Below are positions 33,828 to 44,952 of a stretch of 64,000 nucleotides of DNA, in pieces (position 1 is the first letter of the stretch; every line of letters begins with the position of its first letter). The stretch lies in NCBI GenBank assembly GCA_023515745.1, contig JALECJ010000255.1, positions 1,126,001 to 1,190,000 on the forward strand, read 5' to 3'. Origin of the DNA: Amoeboaphelidium protococcarum (lineage: Eukaryota > Aphelidiomycota > Aphelidea). Position numbers and translations under genes: made by a program. Below the pieces are notes generated by a model. It did no database searches and was not told the origin of the DNA. It saw nothing but the letters and a program-made list of their open reading frames with translations.

Positions 33828-35820
33828 ATGTCTAGTGCTGACTAAGAAAGCTTAAATTTGCCATAAATCGACGATTCTGATGCCAATTCCGATGCCTCTT
33901 CTGGCTAGTACTAACTCCGCAAGAGACAAGCTGCTCAATATATTGAATAAGCTTATCCTGACGATGAGAATGAGCCTACTTTTGTTGTGCATTCATCTGA
34001 CTCGTCTGCAATATCATCGTCTGATGATGAAGAGGATGGTTTTGTCCAATCAACCGCCACCGTCGTACCATAGAAGTCATCTGGCAAGGTGAAAGGTAAG
34101 ATAGATGAGTAGTGGATAATAGGTCAAGCATATAATCCATAAGTTTCAGAGTTCTTATCAAGATAGTCTACGCTTCCTGGGCCTATTAAGCGTTGGGACT
34201 TCTCTCATGCATTTGGTACCTCTAAAGTTTAAACCGTGGCTCTCCATTACTTTGAGACTTTATGGACCCAAAAAACGTGGCAGAGGATATTAGATACCTC
34301 CAACGAGTAAGCTAAAAAAAATTTTTCGTAACATCACGTCTTTTAATGTAGATATGCGTAGGTGAAGAAGAAATTGAAGGATTTCACACATATAACAATG
34401 CGTGAGTTGAAGGCTTATGTTGGCATTGTATTGTATATGGGGATAGTATAATTGCCAAAAATAGCTGATTACTGGTCTACCCATCAAAGAATGTCTATTG
34501 GATATGTCAGAGATGTCATGTCTCGCAACAGATTTCAGGAAATAGCTTCTGTGGTCAGTCTACGCACGGATCTCAAAGGAGCGATATCTAGCAAAATTTA
34601 AGCGCGATCCGATGAAGAAAGTTGGTTGGCTAGTGACAGAATTGAATGAGCAATTCAAAAATAATTGGAATATTCATGATAGAGCATCAATAGATGAAGC
34701 TATGATCCCTTACACTGGTCGGCTCCACTTTAAACAATATATGAAGGACAAACCGACCAAGTGGGGGATCAAGGTGTTTGTCTTGGCAGATTCTGTGGTG
34801 CCTTATGTGGTATAGTTTAAGATTTATACAGGGAAGGGTGGAGAATATGGCACTGGGCTCTCATCTGGCGTCGTACTGGATCTGATCTCAAAAATTCGTA
34901 CAAAGAATGTCAAACTTTATATGGACAATTATTATACATCCACTGAACTTTTTCGCGCGCTTTTGGATAAAAAAGTTTATGCCTGTGGTACCTTTTAAAA
35001 GAATCGTAAAGGATTCCCAAAAGAGATGGCAAAGTAGGTCGAAAAGATGGAAAGAGGCGGGTTCTTGTGGGCTGTTAGCAATGGACTGATGGCCACATCT
35101 TGGAAAGATAAGAAGGTTGTGACGGCGCTTACCAATTTTCATAAGTCTGGTGAGGCCACTCCAGTCAGAAGATATGATAAAAAAGGCAAGCCACTTGAAT
35201 TGTAGCGCCCTGCTATCATATAGGACTATAATTAGTATATGAACGGTGTTGATCGCATTGATCAAATGAGATCTTATTACAGCTGTGGAGCGCGGAGTAA
35301 GCGATGGTGGATACCGGTCTTTTACTGGCTGCTTGATATGACTGTAATTAATAGTTTTTAGATGTTTAACTATGAATTAAACTCTGGTACCAGTGAGGAG
35401 GCCGCGTCGAATGTTACGTAACTTCAGTTTCGTTTAACACTGATTGAGGAGTTGATTGCGGATCAGAAGGTAAGATAGCTGCTTTTGGCTTCTAATAAAT
35501 TCTTTGTGTAGTCATATCGATCTAATGCGCCGAAAAGAAGCGTTAAAAATTAAATGTAGGTACCGTAAGCTACTCCAGCGCCTTAAAATGCCACCGCGTT
35601 TGGATAGGCTTCATCAGCAAAACGCGCTAAAGGATAGCTGCGCTTTCCTGACGCTGGAAAGTGGCATTTACCCGTAAAGGATGATACTATAAAAAAGGTA
35701 CCATACTGTTGTATGGAAGGATGCTAAAATCGACGTAAAATCTTATGTGACAAGTGCCCAGGTAAGGTATACTTGTGTGAACTGCATTTTAGAGATTATC
35801 ACGAGAAATTGCTCTGGTGA
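33828..35820 (+). pseudogene. piggyBac transposase, intact DDD triad but one frameshift
   Basis: Exon 1 33828..34306, a 45-nt intron (GTAAGC to TGTAG) that restores the family pattern SNEYA, and exon 2 to TGA at 35820. The N-terminus is acidic and Ser/Gln-rich. The DDE_Tnp_1_7 core has all three catalytic Asp: SIDEAMIP (codon at 34693), YMDNYYTS (34924) and NGVDRID (35251). A Cys-rich C-terminal zinc finger follows (35700-35810; CCMEGCQNR, CDKCPG, LCELHF). Between about 34552 and 34580 the frame shifts by one base: upstream reads RFQEIASVV, downstream reads YLAKFKRDPMKK. No intron with normal borders fits there. The copy is thus probably inactive, unless the base is an assembly error. Confidence 0.88.
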
Positions 35821-36336
35821 ACTTGGGTGATATTAAAAGAAATAATTTTTTTTTCCAGATTATAAAATATATTAAACTTAGTCTTCAGTAAAAATTTGAG
35901 GTCATAATCTTCATTCGTCACTGAATAAATGTCTAATCAGTTCGACCACACAATCAGGCAATTTCACTCTGTGATCGTAAACTTACAATCGTCTTGCAGC
36001 AAAGCGGTAACATTGAAAACGCTTCTCCTTGCTTGGGCAGGTAGAAGACATCATTTTCTTTACGTAACACTAAAATTCCGGGTCATACTTCAAACATACT
36101 GGTCTACTAAACGGATCATCCCCACATCTACAAAAATCAGCTTCTAACGTCATAACGCAAGCTTTAAGACCAGGAATCTTAAGGAAGCTATTCAAAAGAT
36201 TGTATTATAAAAACTGCAGACAAAAATAAGTATATAACAAAAATTCCAAAGTTCCTACTTTATTTTTTGTTTCAATAAGAGTAATTAAAAGATTAGAGTT
36301 GTCGCGACTTGTTCTTTCGTCGGGCGTTTTTTTCTC

Positions 36337-36349
36337 GGGAGCGAAAGGG
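36337..36349 (-). repeat. Right terminal inverted repeat of piggyBac element
   Basis: GGGAGCGAAAGGG, the exact inverse of the left end, followed directly by TTAA. Confidence 0.92.
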
Positions 36350-36353
36350 TTAA
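36350..36353. repeat. Target site duplication TTAA, right
   Basis: Second copy of the TTAA target sequence, flanking the right end of the piggyBac element. Confidence 0.9.
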
Positions 36354-37049
36354 GGGAGAACGTGAATAAGATTACAGCTCTACCACATCATTCTATTTAG
36401 ACAGCGGTTCGTTACAACTTTTGACACCAAGCAGAATGCTGAGTGAGATATTAATTAACATTTCTCAAATATTAAATGGCTGGTGGAAGCTATAAGCTAA
36501 ACAAGTTGATAACAAGGTTAAATGCGTGTGCGGCACGTGACTTTCAAACGGCCTTTTTACTGAAATTGAAAAACTGATTCTTTTGTTCTGATTGTTCAAA
36601 CGAGAAATCTTAGTCAAATCATATAACTGCTGGATAGCGAATAGATAGATTACAGGCAAGATTTATGAGCTACACTCAAATACAACAAGTTGAGAAAGAT
36701 AGCCACAAGCGAATCAATGTGCCAATCGTGCTTTGACATTCCTACTGACATCTGTGCTCATCATACTTCTGTTGGTGTCTCTGCTTGAACTCTCCTGTTT
36801 GGTTAGTATCGCTAATCTAATGATGGCTAATTTGGTTGAGTTCGTGAATGGGTGTATATTTGGAATTGTGCACATGTTTATGAGAAAGACAATCGTGGTG
36901 TCTGATGTCAAATATTCGAAGTGATCAGTGTTCTTTTGGAAGGAAGTAACCCGACGTTGGGAGTATAGCAATGGCCTGGAACATTTGTAAGAGGTTTGGC
37001 TCCTCTTCTGTACTACTATCTAACTGGTTTTTAGCATAAAAAATCGGGA
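36354..37049. other. Intergenic region with a possible broken membrane-protein ORF
   Basis: At 36665 an ATG opens a short frame (MSYTQIQQVEKDSHKRINVP) that meets TGA at 36734. Another frame then runs on to TGA at 36924 with a strong hydrophobic helix (FLLTSVLIILLLVSLLELS). A one-base frameshift would explain the two halves. No family recognised; it could also be chance. Confidence 0.3.
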
Positions 37050-37466
37050 ATGGATATGATTGATAGCCACCTCTGTATGTATACTAGAGATCAACTTATA
37101 GATGCGCTTAGCAGGAGCTCTGCGTAACTGATGAATTGCGAACAAAAGCTGAAGAATTCATCAGTTATAGAATTTAAATGTTAATGTGGCACGATACACA
37201 AAAAGAGTTTTTGCATGTTATAATAATGTGGCGCTCATTGCATTAAATGTTAGGAACGTGTAAAAATGGATAAGAAGTAGCAAATTTGCATTGATAAATA
37301 CGGCGTGGCAAATCCAATTTAAATTAAATCAGTATCGCAGAAACACAAAAATAACATTATAAAAAAATATGGCGTTAACTCAGTGTTTAAAATTTAGCGT
37401 GTGTAGGATGGTGCCAATGTCAGACAGCTAGCGCGAAGATGCATATTAGGCGCTATTAGTTATTGA
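37050..37466 (+). CDS. Virus-like Cys-rich protein with KYGV repeats
   Basis: 138 residues, ATG to TGA, nine TAR codons. The layout resembles a family abundant in large DNA viruses and some phages. A helical start (YTRDQLIDALSR) precedes a four-Cys zinc-ribbon-like part (FKCQCGTIHKKSF, later CGAHCIKC), then two copies of a repeat with core K-Y-G-V-x-N/S (IDKYGVANPIQIKSV and IKKYGVNSVFKIQRV). In viruses many more repeats and often a nuclease domain follow; here the protein ends after two. TAR codons fall where the family tolerates polar residues, so the gene is adapted to the host code. Best seen as a resident virus-derived gene. Function unknown. Confidence 0.75.
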
Positions 37467-38435
37467 AGATCATGAACGAATAGACTTTATTCGACTGCTT
37501 AACTCAATGCTATAAAGTATATGACAACTGTAATTTGGGAACACTCAAACTCTAGTGCGAAATGCTCTTTAGTCATAAAAAGTTAACAATATACTATTTG
37601 ATGTAATAAATCGACGTTTGTTATAACGCTGAGTATATCTATATCTCCATTCTAACGCGTTTTCCTATTTCTTAGTCCATCTATTACTACATAGGATGTC
37701 TCGTATTGAGTTGTGAAGTATGTTATGAAATCGCCAATGGTAGCTGAAACCAAATTCAGAAATCAGTATTCATCATACTACCTTCAACCCGTCTTGCAGT
37801 TCACGAGTGTCGCGATACTTGAGCATGATTGATAGGACGCGTTAGGCTCAATACAGCGCGTAGCAGTAGCAGTTCAGAATGTTTAAACTACATGCATTGC
37901 CGTGTTAAGTGAAGCTGTAGGGGATGATGCGGTTTGAACATGAACGTTGATCTGTTCTCAGAATCGCGCTATTGTTTCAGTTCAACAATGCACGCAAAGG
38001 AGGAACTTCCAAAGCCATTGACCAACGGCCAAGACTGTACAGTATGGTCAGTTAGTGAAGTAAAATCAGCATTATAGAGCCCGACTATCACCGCGAATGT
38101 CCTTAAACGTTGCTATATGCTGTGGAAAGGCCATTGCCTAACCCGAAACGCGTACGTAACGCGAACCCCCAAGAAATTGCAGAAAATTTCCCGCAACGAA
38201 AAACTAACAGAGCTCGCGGATTTTACAGTTGCTTGCACCATTATCAAACAGCAACAATAGTGCTATTTTACGAAAGTGCAACTGTCTGATATCACTATAG
38301 ATGGGGCAGTGGACTACAAAGCCTTGAGCTTTTCGTCTCCTTGTGTAAAGTAATAGTAATATATGTAATTTATTATCAAAATCTCCCATTTTTCAACTTT
38401 CACTCAATCACCTTGAAACGCACACACACATAACT
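37467..38435. other. Gene-free region (969 bp)
   Basis: No convincing frame on either strand. ACGCGT and neighbouring CpG-rich words recur (37655, 37838, 38150), but no known element can be assigned. It includes the 3' flank of the alternative oxidase gene. Confidence 0.3.
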
Positions 38436-39356
38436 TCACAACTTTGGCTCGTATGGCTTACGCAAATCCGTCTAATTATCCTGGATGCGGCAACTCAGAA
38501 CATGATTAACATCTCTGTGAGCAGCTTCGTCGAATCTGATCGCCATTACAACGTCTGACAGCTTTGCCTAGTCGTACAGATTCCAGTACCAACGAGCCAA
38601 CTCTGGCGCAGCAACATCTTCAATGTTCCCCTTCTTCAACTCTTCCAGAAAACTGGTATAACTAATCACAGCCTCCTCTTCCAAGTACCCAGTCATTCTG
38701 TGGGCGCATCGGGGAAATAAAGTATACATGATGGAGTAGCATCCGACAAACACCACTTAAACCGTAGCAATTAGAGTACGTTCATAAATGGACGGACGCA
38801 GAAGCTGGACAAAAGTCATCAAATGCATGCGCTCATTCGTAGCCTCCTCCAACAGATGGGCAATCCAGCCACCATCATGAGACATTAGACGGAGAGAGGT
38901 AAGATGTCTCATCATGGCAGCCACAAATCCGGGCACCGCAGCGATCGTCTCGAGCATAGTTGCTCTTGACAAGTACCGTTTCTTAAAAAAGATATCTGTG
39001 GGCAGTCTCAGCAGCTTCACTAGACGATACGCTACGTGATCAGATAGATTTCTTGGCTGATAGTGGTAACCAAGACGGACGGGCAGCGCCTCAAGATCTT
39101 CAGTGGTCAGCTTCTTCGGACCAGTAAACTCGCTTCTCACAGGCTTAGGATGAGCCAGCGGTAGATCACCCAGGTGATGCAAGATGCCCACAGGCTTCAC
39201 ACCCGGAATCTTGCCAGAGAATGCTGTATCGGAAGCAGGAGAAGCGGCAGAGGACAATTGTCTATTCAGGGGCACACACAAGCTGAAACGACCAAAGTTG
39301 ATACGATTCAAAATAGGTTTGTTAAAACCAGCAGATTGTTTAATCAAAGCCAGCAT
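38436..39356 (-). CDS. AOX: Mitochondrial alternative oxidase
   Basis: 306 residues. The N-terminal 40 are basic and Ser-rich (FGRFSLCVPLNRQLSSAA), a mitochondrial presequence. The di-iron ligands are all present: E136 in LETIAAVPGF, E175 and H178 in LLEEATNERMHLM, Glu in LEEEAVISYT, and Glu/His in IRFDEAAHRDVNH. It oxidises ubiquinol and reduces oxygen to water without proton pumping, at the inner membrane. Three TAR codons interrupt it under the standard code. Length and motifs indicate a working enzyme. Confidence 0.97.
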
Positions 39357-39650
39357 TGTTGATATTATAATCTAAAGTAAGTAGTGTTGATATATATCAC
39401 TGTGACGATTTGCAAAAATAGATGAATCGGGGATTTCGTGCCGAGCGTCCGTTTTTGGGTCGAGGCGCTCGTGATTTTTCGTTGGCAACGATCCTCTCGA
39501 CGAACTGACTGTTCACCCGTGCGATCTGCAAGTGTTGTTGTGGATTGTTTATTTAGATGTTCATTAAATTAAAATTTCAGTTCCGGTCACTTGTGAGAGA
39601 TAATTTAATGTCTTAATGTACGAGATGAATGTATCTAAATGAATTGTCAC

Positions 39651-40835
39651 TCAAACATCAGAGCCCCTGCTTTTTACCAATGTTTACCGCTTACTGAATT
39701 TAAACACGCGATATCCAACGTAGAACGTGAACAATATTCCTATCGAGCCACTGACTATGCGGATGGCAAAAGCCAAAGCGTTAGTTTACGCGCGAGTAAC
39801 CACACTGAGATAGACAACGTAGAGAAATTGAGGTGTCCTGTCTACGAAATCCAGAAGAATCTGATACTTTGCAATGAAGCGACGTTTCGCTGGGATGACA
39901 ACGTCAGTCTCATCCACCTCTTGCGTGGAATACTCGAGATATGTCTACTTTACCAGGTGCCTGTAAAACTTGGAGAATAGAATAAATTGAGGAAGTAGTA
40001 TGCCATTGGTACAAAACACAAACACAGCAGGTCGGCGACAAAACTGCCAGAAGGGAGCCAGTAGTAAAATAACTGTCTTTAGTAATTCACCAGCGAGCGA
40101 CAGTGAGGATAGAAATATAACCATTATAAAGACAGTGTTCATATCGAGCCGAGTTATATATGGCACAAATTCTCGCGATGTTATATTCGCAGACTCTCTG
40201 TTGAAATATTTTCTGAAGCGCTGATTGATGCCAACAGGAAGCTGAGACTCGATAATGTCGCACTATTAATCCAACTGGTTAGGATAGTAAGTATTCGCAG
40301 CCTCAACAAAAGTGATGGAAGCCTGCTCATTCCATGCATGAGGATTGTCGACGAATGGAATGCATCGAGTTTGATTAGTGTTCAAGTAGCGACATTTGAC
40401 TCTACCAGTCTACTGAGCATACGATATGCAATCTTGAGAGAAGGAGCCGCTCTTATCAGGTAGTAAGAGGCAACTAGATGCACCAAACATACAGTATCTG
40501 TCCCTGAATTCATTTTAAGGGACACAAGATAGTTTCACAGCGCGAACTACACCTCGCTCGTCAGTGACATTGCTCAAACATTGGCTCTCATAGTTTGCAA
40601 TAGCATTCTAATTGGAAGGATTATACAGCATGGACGAGGACACAAGCCAGTATATGATTCCCAATATGTTTACTAATGACGTCAATGACACAAAGATGGC
40701 GCGCACCACCACAAATTTGCGCATAAGATAGCGCTTCTGATCAATGTTCAAATTAAGCAATTGCCGCCAGCCATCGTATCGAGCCTCACTTTGCGCCGTA
40801 GATACTGTCGGTGATTCAACAAGAAGTTGATCCAT
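39651..40835 (-). CDS. Multipass membrane protein with Cys-rich luminal loop, unknown
   Basis: 394 residues in one frame. An N-terminal cytosolic part is followed by a helix near 45-65 (FVSLTSLVNILGIIYWLVSS) and a loop of about 150 residues with many cysteines (SQCLS, LSCVPQ, RYCMFGASSCLL, DCISY, VKCRYL, RCIPF). Four or five further helices lie between about 220 and 375, and the tail is basic. Disulphide-rich loop plus helices suggests a surface or ER membrane protein. No family recognised. Confidence 0.8.
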
Positions 40836-41090
40836 AATGATAGATTATATGGATAGTTAAAATGAGAGGAATGTGTTGACAGAGAATAAGGCAAAGTAAA
40901 TCGGATGTGTAATGACATAGTGGCAACTTAAAGATTTCCAATCATCGGATTTAGAAGTTCCTGTTGCCATGGTATCCAATCAGATCACTCTTAAATTAGC
41001 ATACATCCCAGATTATGTTCATTCTTGGCTCTAGCGGTTGTAAAGATTGAATTTCTAACAGGCAATCCCTGGTTAAAATATAATATAATC

Positions 41091-42266
41091 ATGATCTTTA
41101 ACCTTCCTCTGTAGTTCCCTGCTACGTTACCCGAGTAATTGCATCCTTCAGATAACTGGGTGACGTGGGAAAAGGATGATGCTGATATTGGCGTATTTGA
41201 TCCAGCTGTCCATCTTAATGTATCTACACCAGATTACTTGGTGGATTTGGCATTCTAAAAACACATATCTGATAGAAAATAAGGCACTAGCTTGGATTCT
41301 ATAAATAATATTAAGGGAATCAACGAATGGCCTGGATTAGCGTACACCGCTCCGTTTCGAGTGCTTTCAGATAAAGGTGTGAAGGCATTGCGCAAAATTG
41401 TTGACAGACAGGCGGCTGAGAATCTTCTGATCAAGTAGAGTGATGCTAGAACACCGTTGTGTCTTCGTGGACTTGGGTATTCATCTCCGTTTATTCGCGA
41501 TTTCTGTAGATCAGTGCATATAGACAATCTGTTGAGCACAATCGCTTCCGGCTATAATCGTGATGGAAATATAGACAAAGTGGCTGCTCACACTATGCCA
41601 ATGAATTATGCTTAAGTAAATGTTGGAGCTATTGGCGGTGACAAGCCTGTAGATAAATGGCATGTGGATTCGGTTGATTATGTGATGGTTGTTATGTTAT
41701 CTGATGTATCAGAAATGGTTGGTGGCGAGTTTGAACTTATTCCAACGGATGCCAAGTTGGCATTTGAACAGCTGTCGTCAGACGCGAAAGACTTGCAAAC
41801 CGTCAAGGTGAAGTATCCTAGTGCAGGGTACGCAATGTTTATGCAAGGATCTAAATTGGTGCATCACGTTACGAAAGTCTTGTCTGCCAAAGAGCCCAGA
41901 ATGACTTTGGTAAACAGTTACATTAGCATGCAAGTGGACCGCTAAGCCGATAGCACGAAATATGCCACCTTTGCTGAGGGAGATCCAAAGCATGTCACTC
42001 CTCTAGAATATGCAAGGCACAAGTGCTGGCGCGTATAGGGATTCTTGAAGTAGATTACGGATGGAGTTGATTTTCCTAGTGCCAGAGAAATGGCTGAAGA
42101 GTAGAGCCGTACTAACTGGTTGCAATCGCAGATATTTTCAAAGATTGATTAATCTATTGCAGAGATGGAGTTGCTCAAGAATGTCTTAGCTGGTACTTAG
42201 CAGGATTCTGTCGGCTACTATGATGAAGAAGCCAAAACTGTCAAGTATGATTTTAAATAAAACTGA
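41091..42266 (+). CDS. 2-oxoglutarate/Fe(II)-dependent oxygenase
   Basis: 391 residues. The double-stranded beta-helix signature is visible: H191-x-D193 in KWHVDSVDYVMVVMLSDVSE, GGEFELIP, the distal His in KLVHHVTKV (H258/H259), and Arg270 in PRMTLVNSYI to hold 2-oxoglutarate. RGLGYSSPFIRDFC lies before the core. These residues make it a non-haem oxygenase. The substrate is unknown; fungal homologues of this type are often in specialised metabolism. No secretion signal. Confidence 0.85.
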
Positions 42267-42359
42267 GTTATTGACTGAAGAGAAATTACTGAACAAATAG
42301 TTGTTATAAGAATCTTTCTATAATTATCATCATTCAGTTTGGGCATACCTCAAGAATCA

Positions 42360-43046
42360 TCAATGCTACTTTAATATTGATCTATCAATTTTTGGCGGTC
42401 TGATGCTTGTCGCGTATCGATCTCCGTTATGCTTTGTAGGCATTTCTTTATGGTAGTCATCGAAGTTAATCTAATGACGATGTGGATTAATACGTCTTTC
42501 AGCCTTATTATTTTATTCTATACTATTGACCAAAACTGTGTAATCCACTTGCGCTGTTGCCAATTACGACAACGACTTGAGCTGATCAAACTTTTTCACC
42601 ACTGTAAATGGACTGCTGACGGCCTTTTCTGTGAGTTCCGTCTGACGCGCCATTCCAGATTCAGTTTTAGCAATCAATTTATACTTGACATCGGATTTGT
42701 CGACATCAGTTACGAAAGCATCCAGCGCCTCCTAAATACTGATTGCAAACTCAAAGCATTCATGGAAGGAGGTGAGAGAGCCATCAGCCGGGCCAATATA
42801 CTTTACAGCGCCAGCCTCGATTGGGACCTCTTTTTGTACCTTGCGCCCCATAAATCCCAATGGACCTGTATGTTTCTTTATCGCAAAATGAAGCCTACTA
42901 GGATTATATCCAAAATTACGGGAGCAATACTTTATGATGACTGGGGAATCGCGAATTACAACGCGCGGCACCTCTGCGAAACTGCCAGCATAAATCAGTT
43001 GCGACAGTAAGAGAGATATGAATCCTAGCACACACAAATGCTTCAT
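42360..43046 (-). CDS. Secreted protein of a local two-member family (AGSF type)
   Basis: 228 residues. Signal peptide at 1-20 (HLCVLGFISLLLSQLIYA) followed by GSF. The mature N-terminus VPRVVIRDSPVIIKYCSRN matches VPPVAIEGSPMIVSYCSKN in the protein at 44953-45843, and both continue with NP.RL, K.I/V-E, KYIGP/KYLGP, an -NQCF/-HECF cysteine and PF.V/I-V. Two conserved cysteines may pair. The C-terminus is polar and basic (HRHQINFDDYHKEM). No known domain; the two genes flank an aminotransferase gene. Confidence 0.8.
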
Positions 43047-43473
43047 AGAGTAACGATTCGCAAAAATTGAAGAGCTGAGTATAGTAATTTCAGCAAAAAA
43101 ACATTAGAATTCAATAACTGACGTGGAAAATAAGATAATCGGAGTCGCATAAGGTTACACGTTAGTTATGGCCAATCAGTGGACGTTACTGTGGTGACGA
43201 ACTGAAACACATTACTAATGTAACAACATATGATGGAAATCTTGTACCTTCATTAATTGCGCATACTGGTTATGGTAAAAGCTTATTCACGTGATATTAA
43301 TCTTCAAATGAGAGTTTGCAAGAGACGTTTCGTTCTGTGGTTGTTTGGTAGAGATTCCCCAGTAACCAATCGCTGGGATTCGTCCTTACTCTATTCAACT
43401 ATAATTGGTTGAATTTATAACGTTTGAGTAAAGTCTTTTCTGGTTTTGAAAACTGCGGCCAATTGTATGAGAT
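43047..43473. promoter_or_regulatory. Divergent promoter with CCAAT boxes
   Basis: 427 bp between divergent genes. CCAATCA at 43172, CCAAT at 43366 and an inverted ATTGG at 43404 are candidate NF-Y/HAP sites. Functional use is inference. Confidence 0.35.
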
Positions 43474-44784
43474 ATGGACAATTAGAAAACTTTATTTGAC
43501 ACTGTACTTGCCAATGGTAAATCTAATAATGCTTAAAAGTACATCAATTTCTCTATAGGGGCCCCGTCTAATAACTTGATGCCATTGGAATTGGTGAGGA
43601 AGGCGTGGAAGGAGTCGATTGATATAGGCGACCAAGAACTTTGTCAAGCTCTGCAATATGGGCCATCTAGGGGAGATTCTGATATTCTAGAGCAGTTGGC
43701 CGAATTCCTTCGTTACGAGTACAGCGATGATAAAGTTGCGGCTGACCATCTTGTGCTCACCTCCGGTGCTTCTCAGTCGCTGAGTAATCTGATTATCACG
43801 TTTGCAGATTACCGTCACACTACTATATTCATTGAAGATCCGGCGTATTTTCTAGTGTATAAGCTGTTTCAAGATGTATCGCCCGATTTTGATATCACAT
43901 TAGTTTAGTAAGAAGATGATGGTTTAGATGTAGATCTGCTAGCCCGCCATTTGTCATCAACTGCTGACCATAGATCAATCTAAGATGGCAAATTTCAATT
44001 CATCCTGTACACTGTCCCGTCATTTAATAATCCGACAGGATCAGTATTGTCTGATTCCAAGCGTTAGTCTCTCAGTCGTCTTGTAAATGATTACAATCTA
44101 CTTGTCATATGTGATGATGTCTACGAAATGCTGCATTTTTGTGATAATCGAATGTCTCCCGTCCCAAAGCGACTACTTAGTTATTGTCCTGAAGTTTATT
44201 AGACGCGCGGTGCGGTGATATCCAACTGTACATTTTCTAAAATTCTATCTCCTGGAATCCGACTGGGATGGATAGAATGTCGCAATACCCGTATAGTGAA
44301 AGCCATAGAAGATTGCGGAGTCGCTGGTAGTGGCGGCGGATTCAATCATTTTAATTCAGTCACTATGCTTAAATCAATGCTCTCCGCAGATAGTTGTGCT
44401 ATGCCGCTTTTGTCATCACATCTGGTACAACTTCGGTCTTCCTTAAAGCTGAGATCTTAAGTGATGCTAGATAGTCTGTAGACAATGGTCGAGGAGTTGA
44501 ATTAGAAGGTACTCATTTAATTTAATGGTGGTGGATACTTTGTTTGGGTTGTCGTGAAAGATGATAAATTTGATGCTGGTAGATTTTAAGAGTATTGTCT
44601 GGCAAATCCCACTGGAGAGTCCATTATCTCTTCCTTTACTCCTGGCAGTAAGTTTACGCTTTAACAGGACAATTTCAAGAACGCCTTGAGGTCATGTTTT
44701 GCTTTTTATGATTAAGACTAGATAATAGAAGGTGTGCGATATTTGACGAAGAGTTTGGTAGCCTTTTTGGCATAGCAGAGTTGA
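43474..44784 (+). CDS. PLP-dependent aminotransferase, class I/II (2-aminoadipate type)
   Basis: 436 residues. The start INFSIGAPSNNLMPLELV matches the substrate-binding opening of 2-aminoadipate/kynurenine-type aminotransferases. YGPSRGDSDILEQLAEFL, SGASQSLSNLI, YTVPSFNNPTGSVLS (the NPTG motif) and VICDDVYEML follow in order. The PLP lysine is K256 in TFSKILSPGIRLGW. An intron-like GTAAAT...CTATAG near the start is rejected because the unspliced reading gives the conserved YINFSIGAP. It probably acts in amino-acid metabolism; the amino donor cannot be specified. Confidence 0.92.
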
Positions 44785-44952
44785 AAACGACATTTGTCTG
44801 AAGTTCGGGATAATCTAATAAAAATGATAATGCTCACTCACTAACTAGTATTATTATTAAACCATGTTTGCTCATCATTTCTCAAAACCTTAAATCGTAG
44901 CAATGGGTCATCCATCCCATATAAATGGATTAGAACTCGAACTTCATTCTCT

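Larger units (their letters stand above)
33669..36349 (+). mobile_element. piggyBac-type DNA transposon, 2681 bp, one copy
   Basis: Bounded by perfect 13-bp inverted repeats and TTAA duplications, with a single transposase gene inside on the plus strand and about 530 bp of non-coding 3' sequence. It sits between the Get2-like gene (ending 33595) and a gene-free stretch. Because ends and target duplication are intact, the insertion looks fairly recent or well preserved, although its transposase carries a frameshift. TAR codons are used throughout the transposase, so the element has evolved inside a host with the reassigned code. Confidence 0.92.

Noticed and set aside
43515..43559. Possible intron (GTAAAT to CTATAG) in the aminotransferase gene
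   Set aside because: Reading through gives YINFSIGAP, the conserved opening of the family, and the acceptor is not the TGTAG seen elsewhere.
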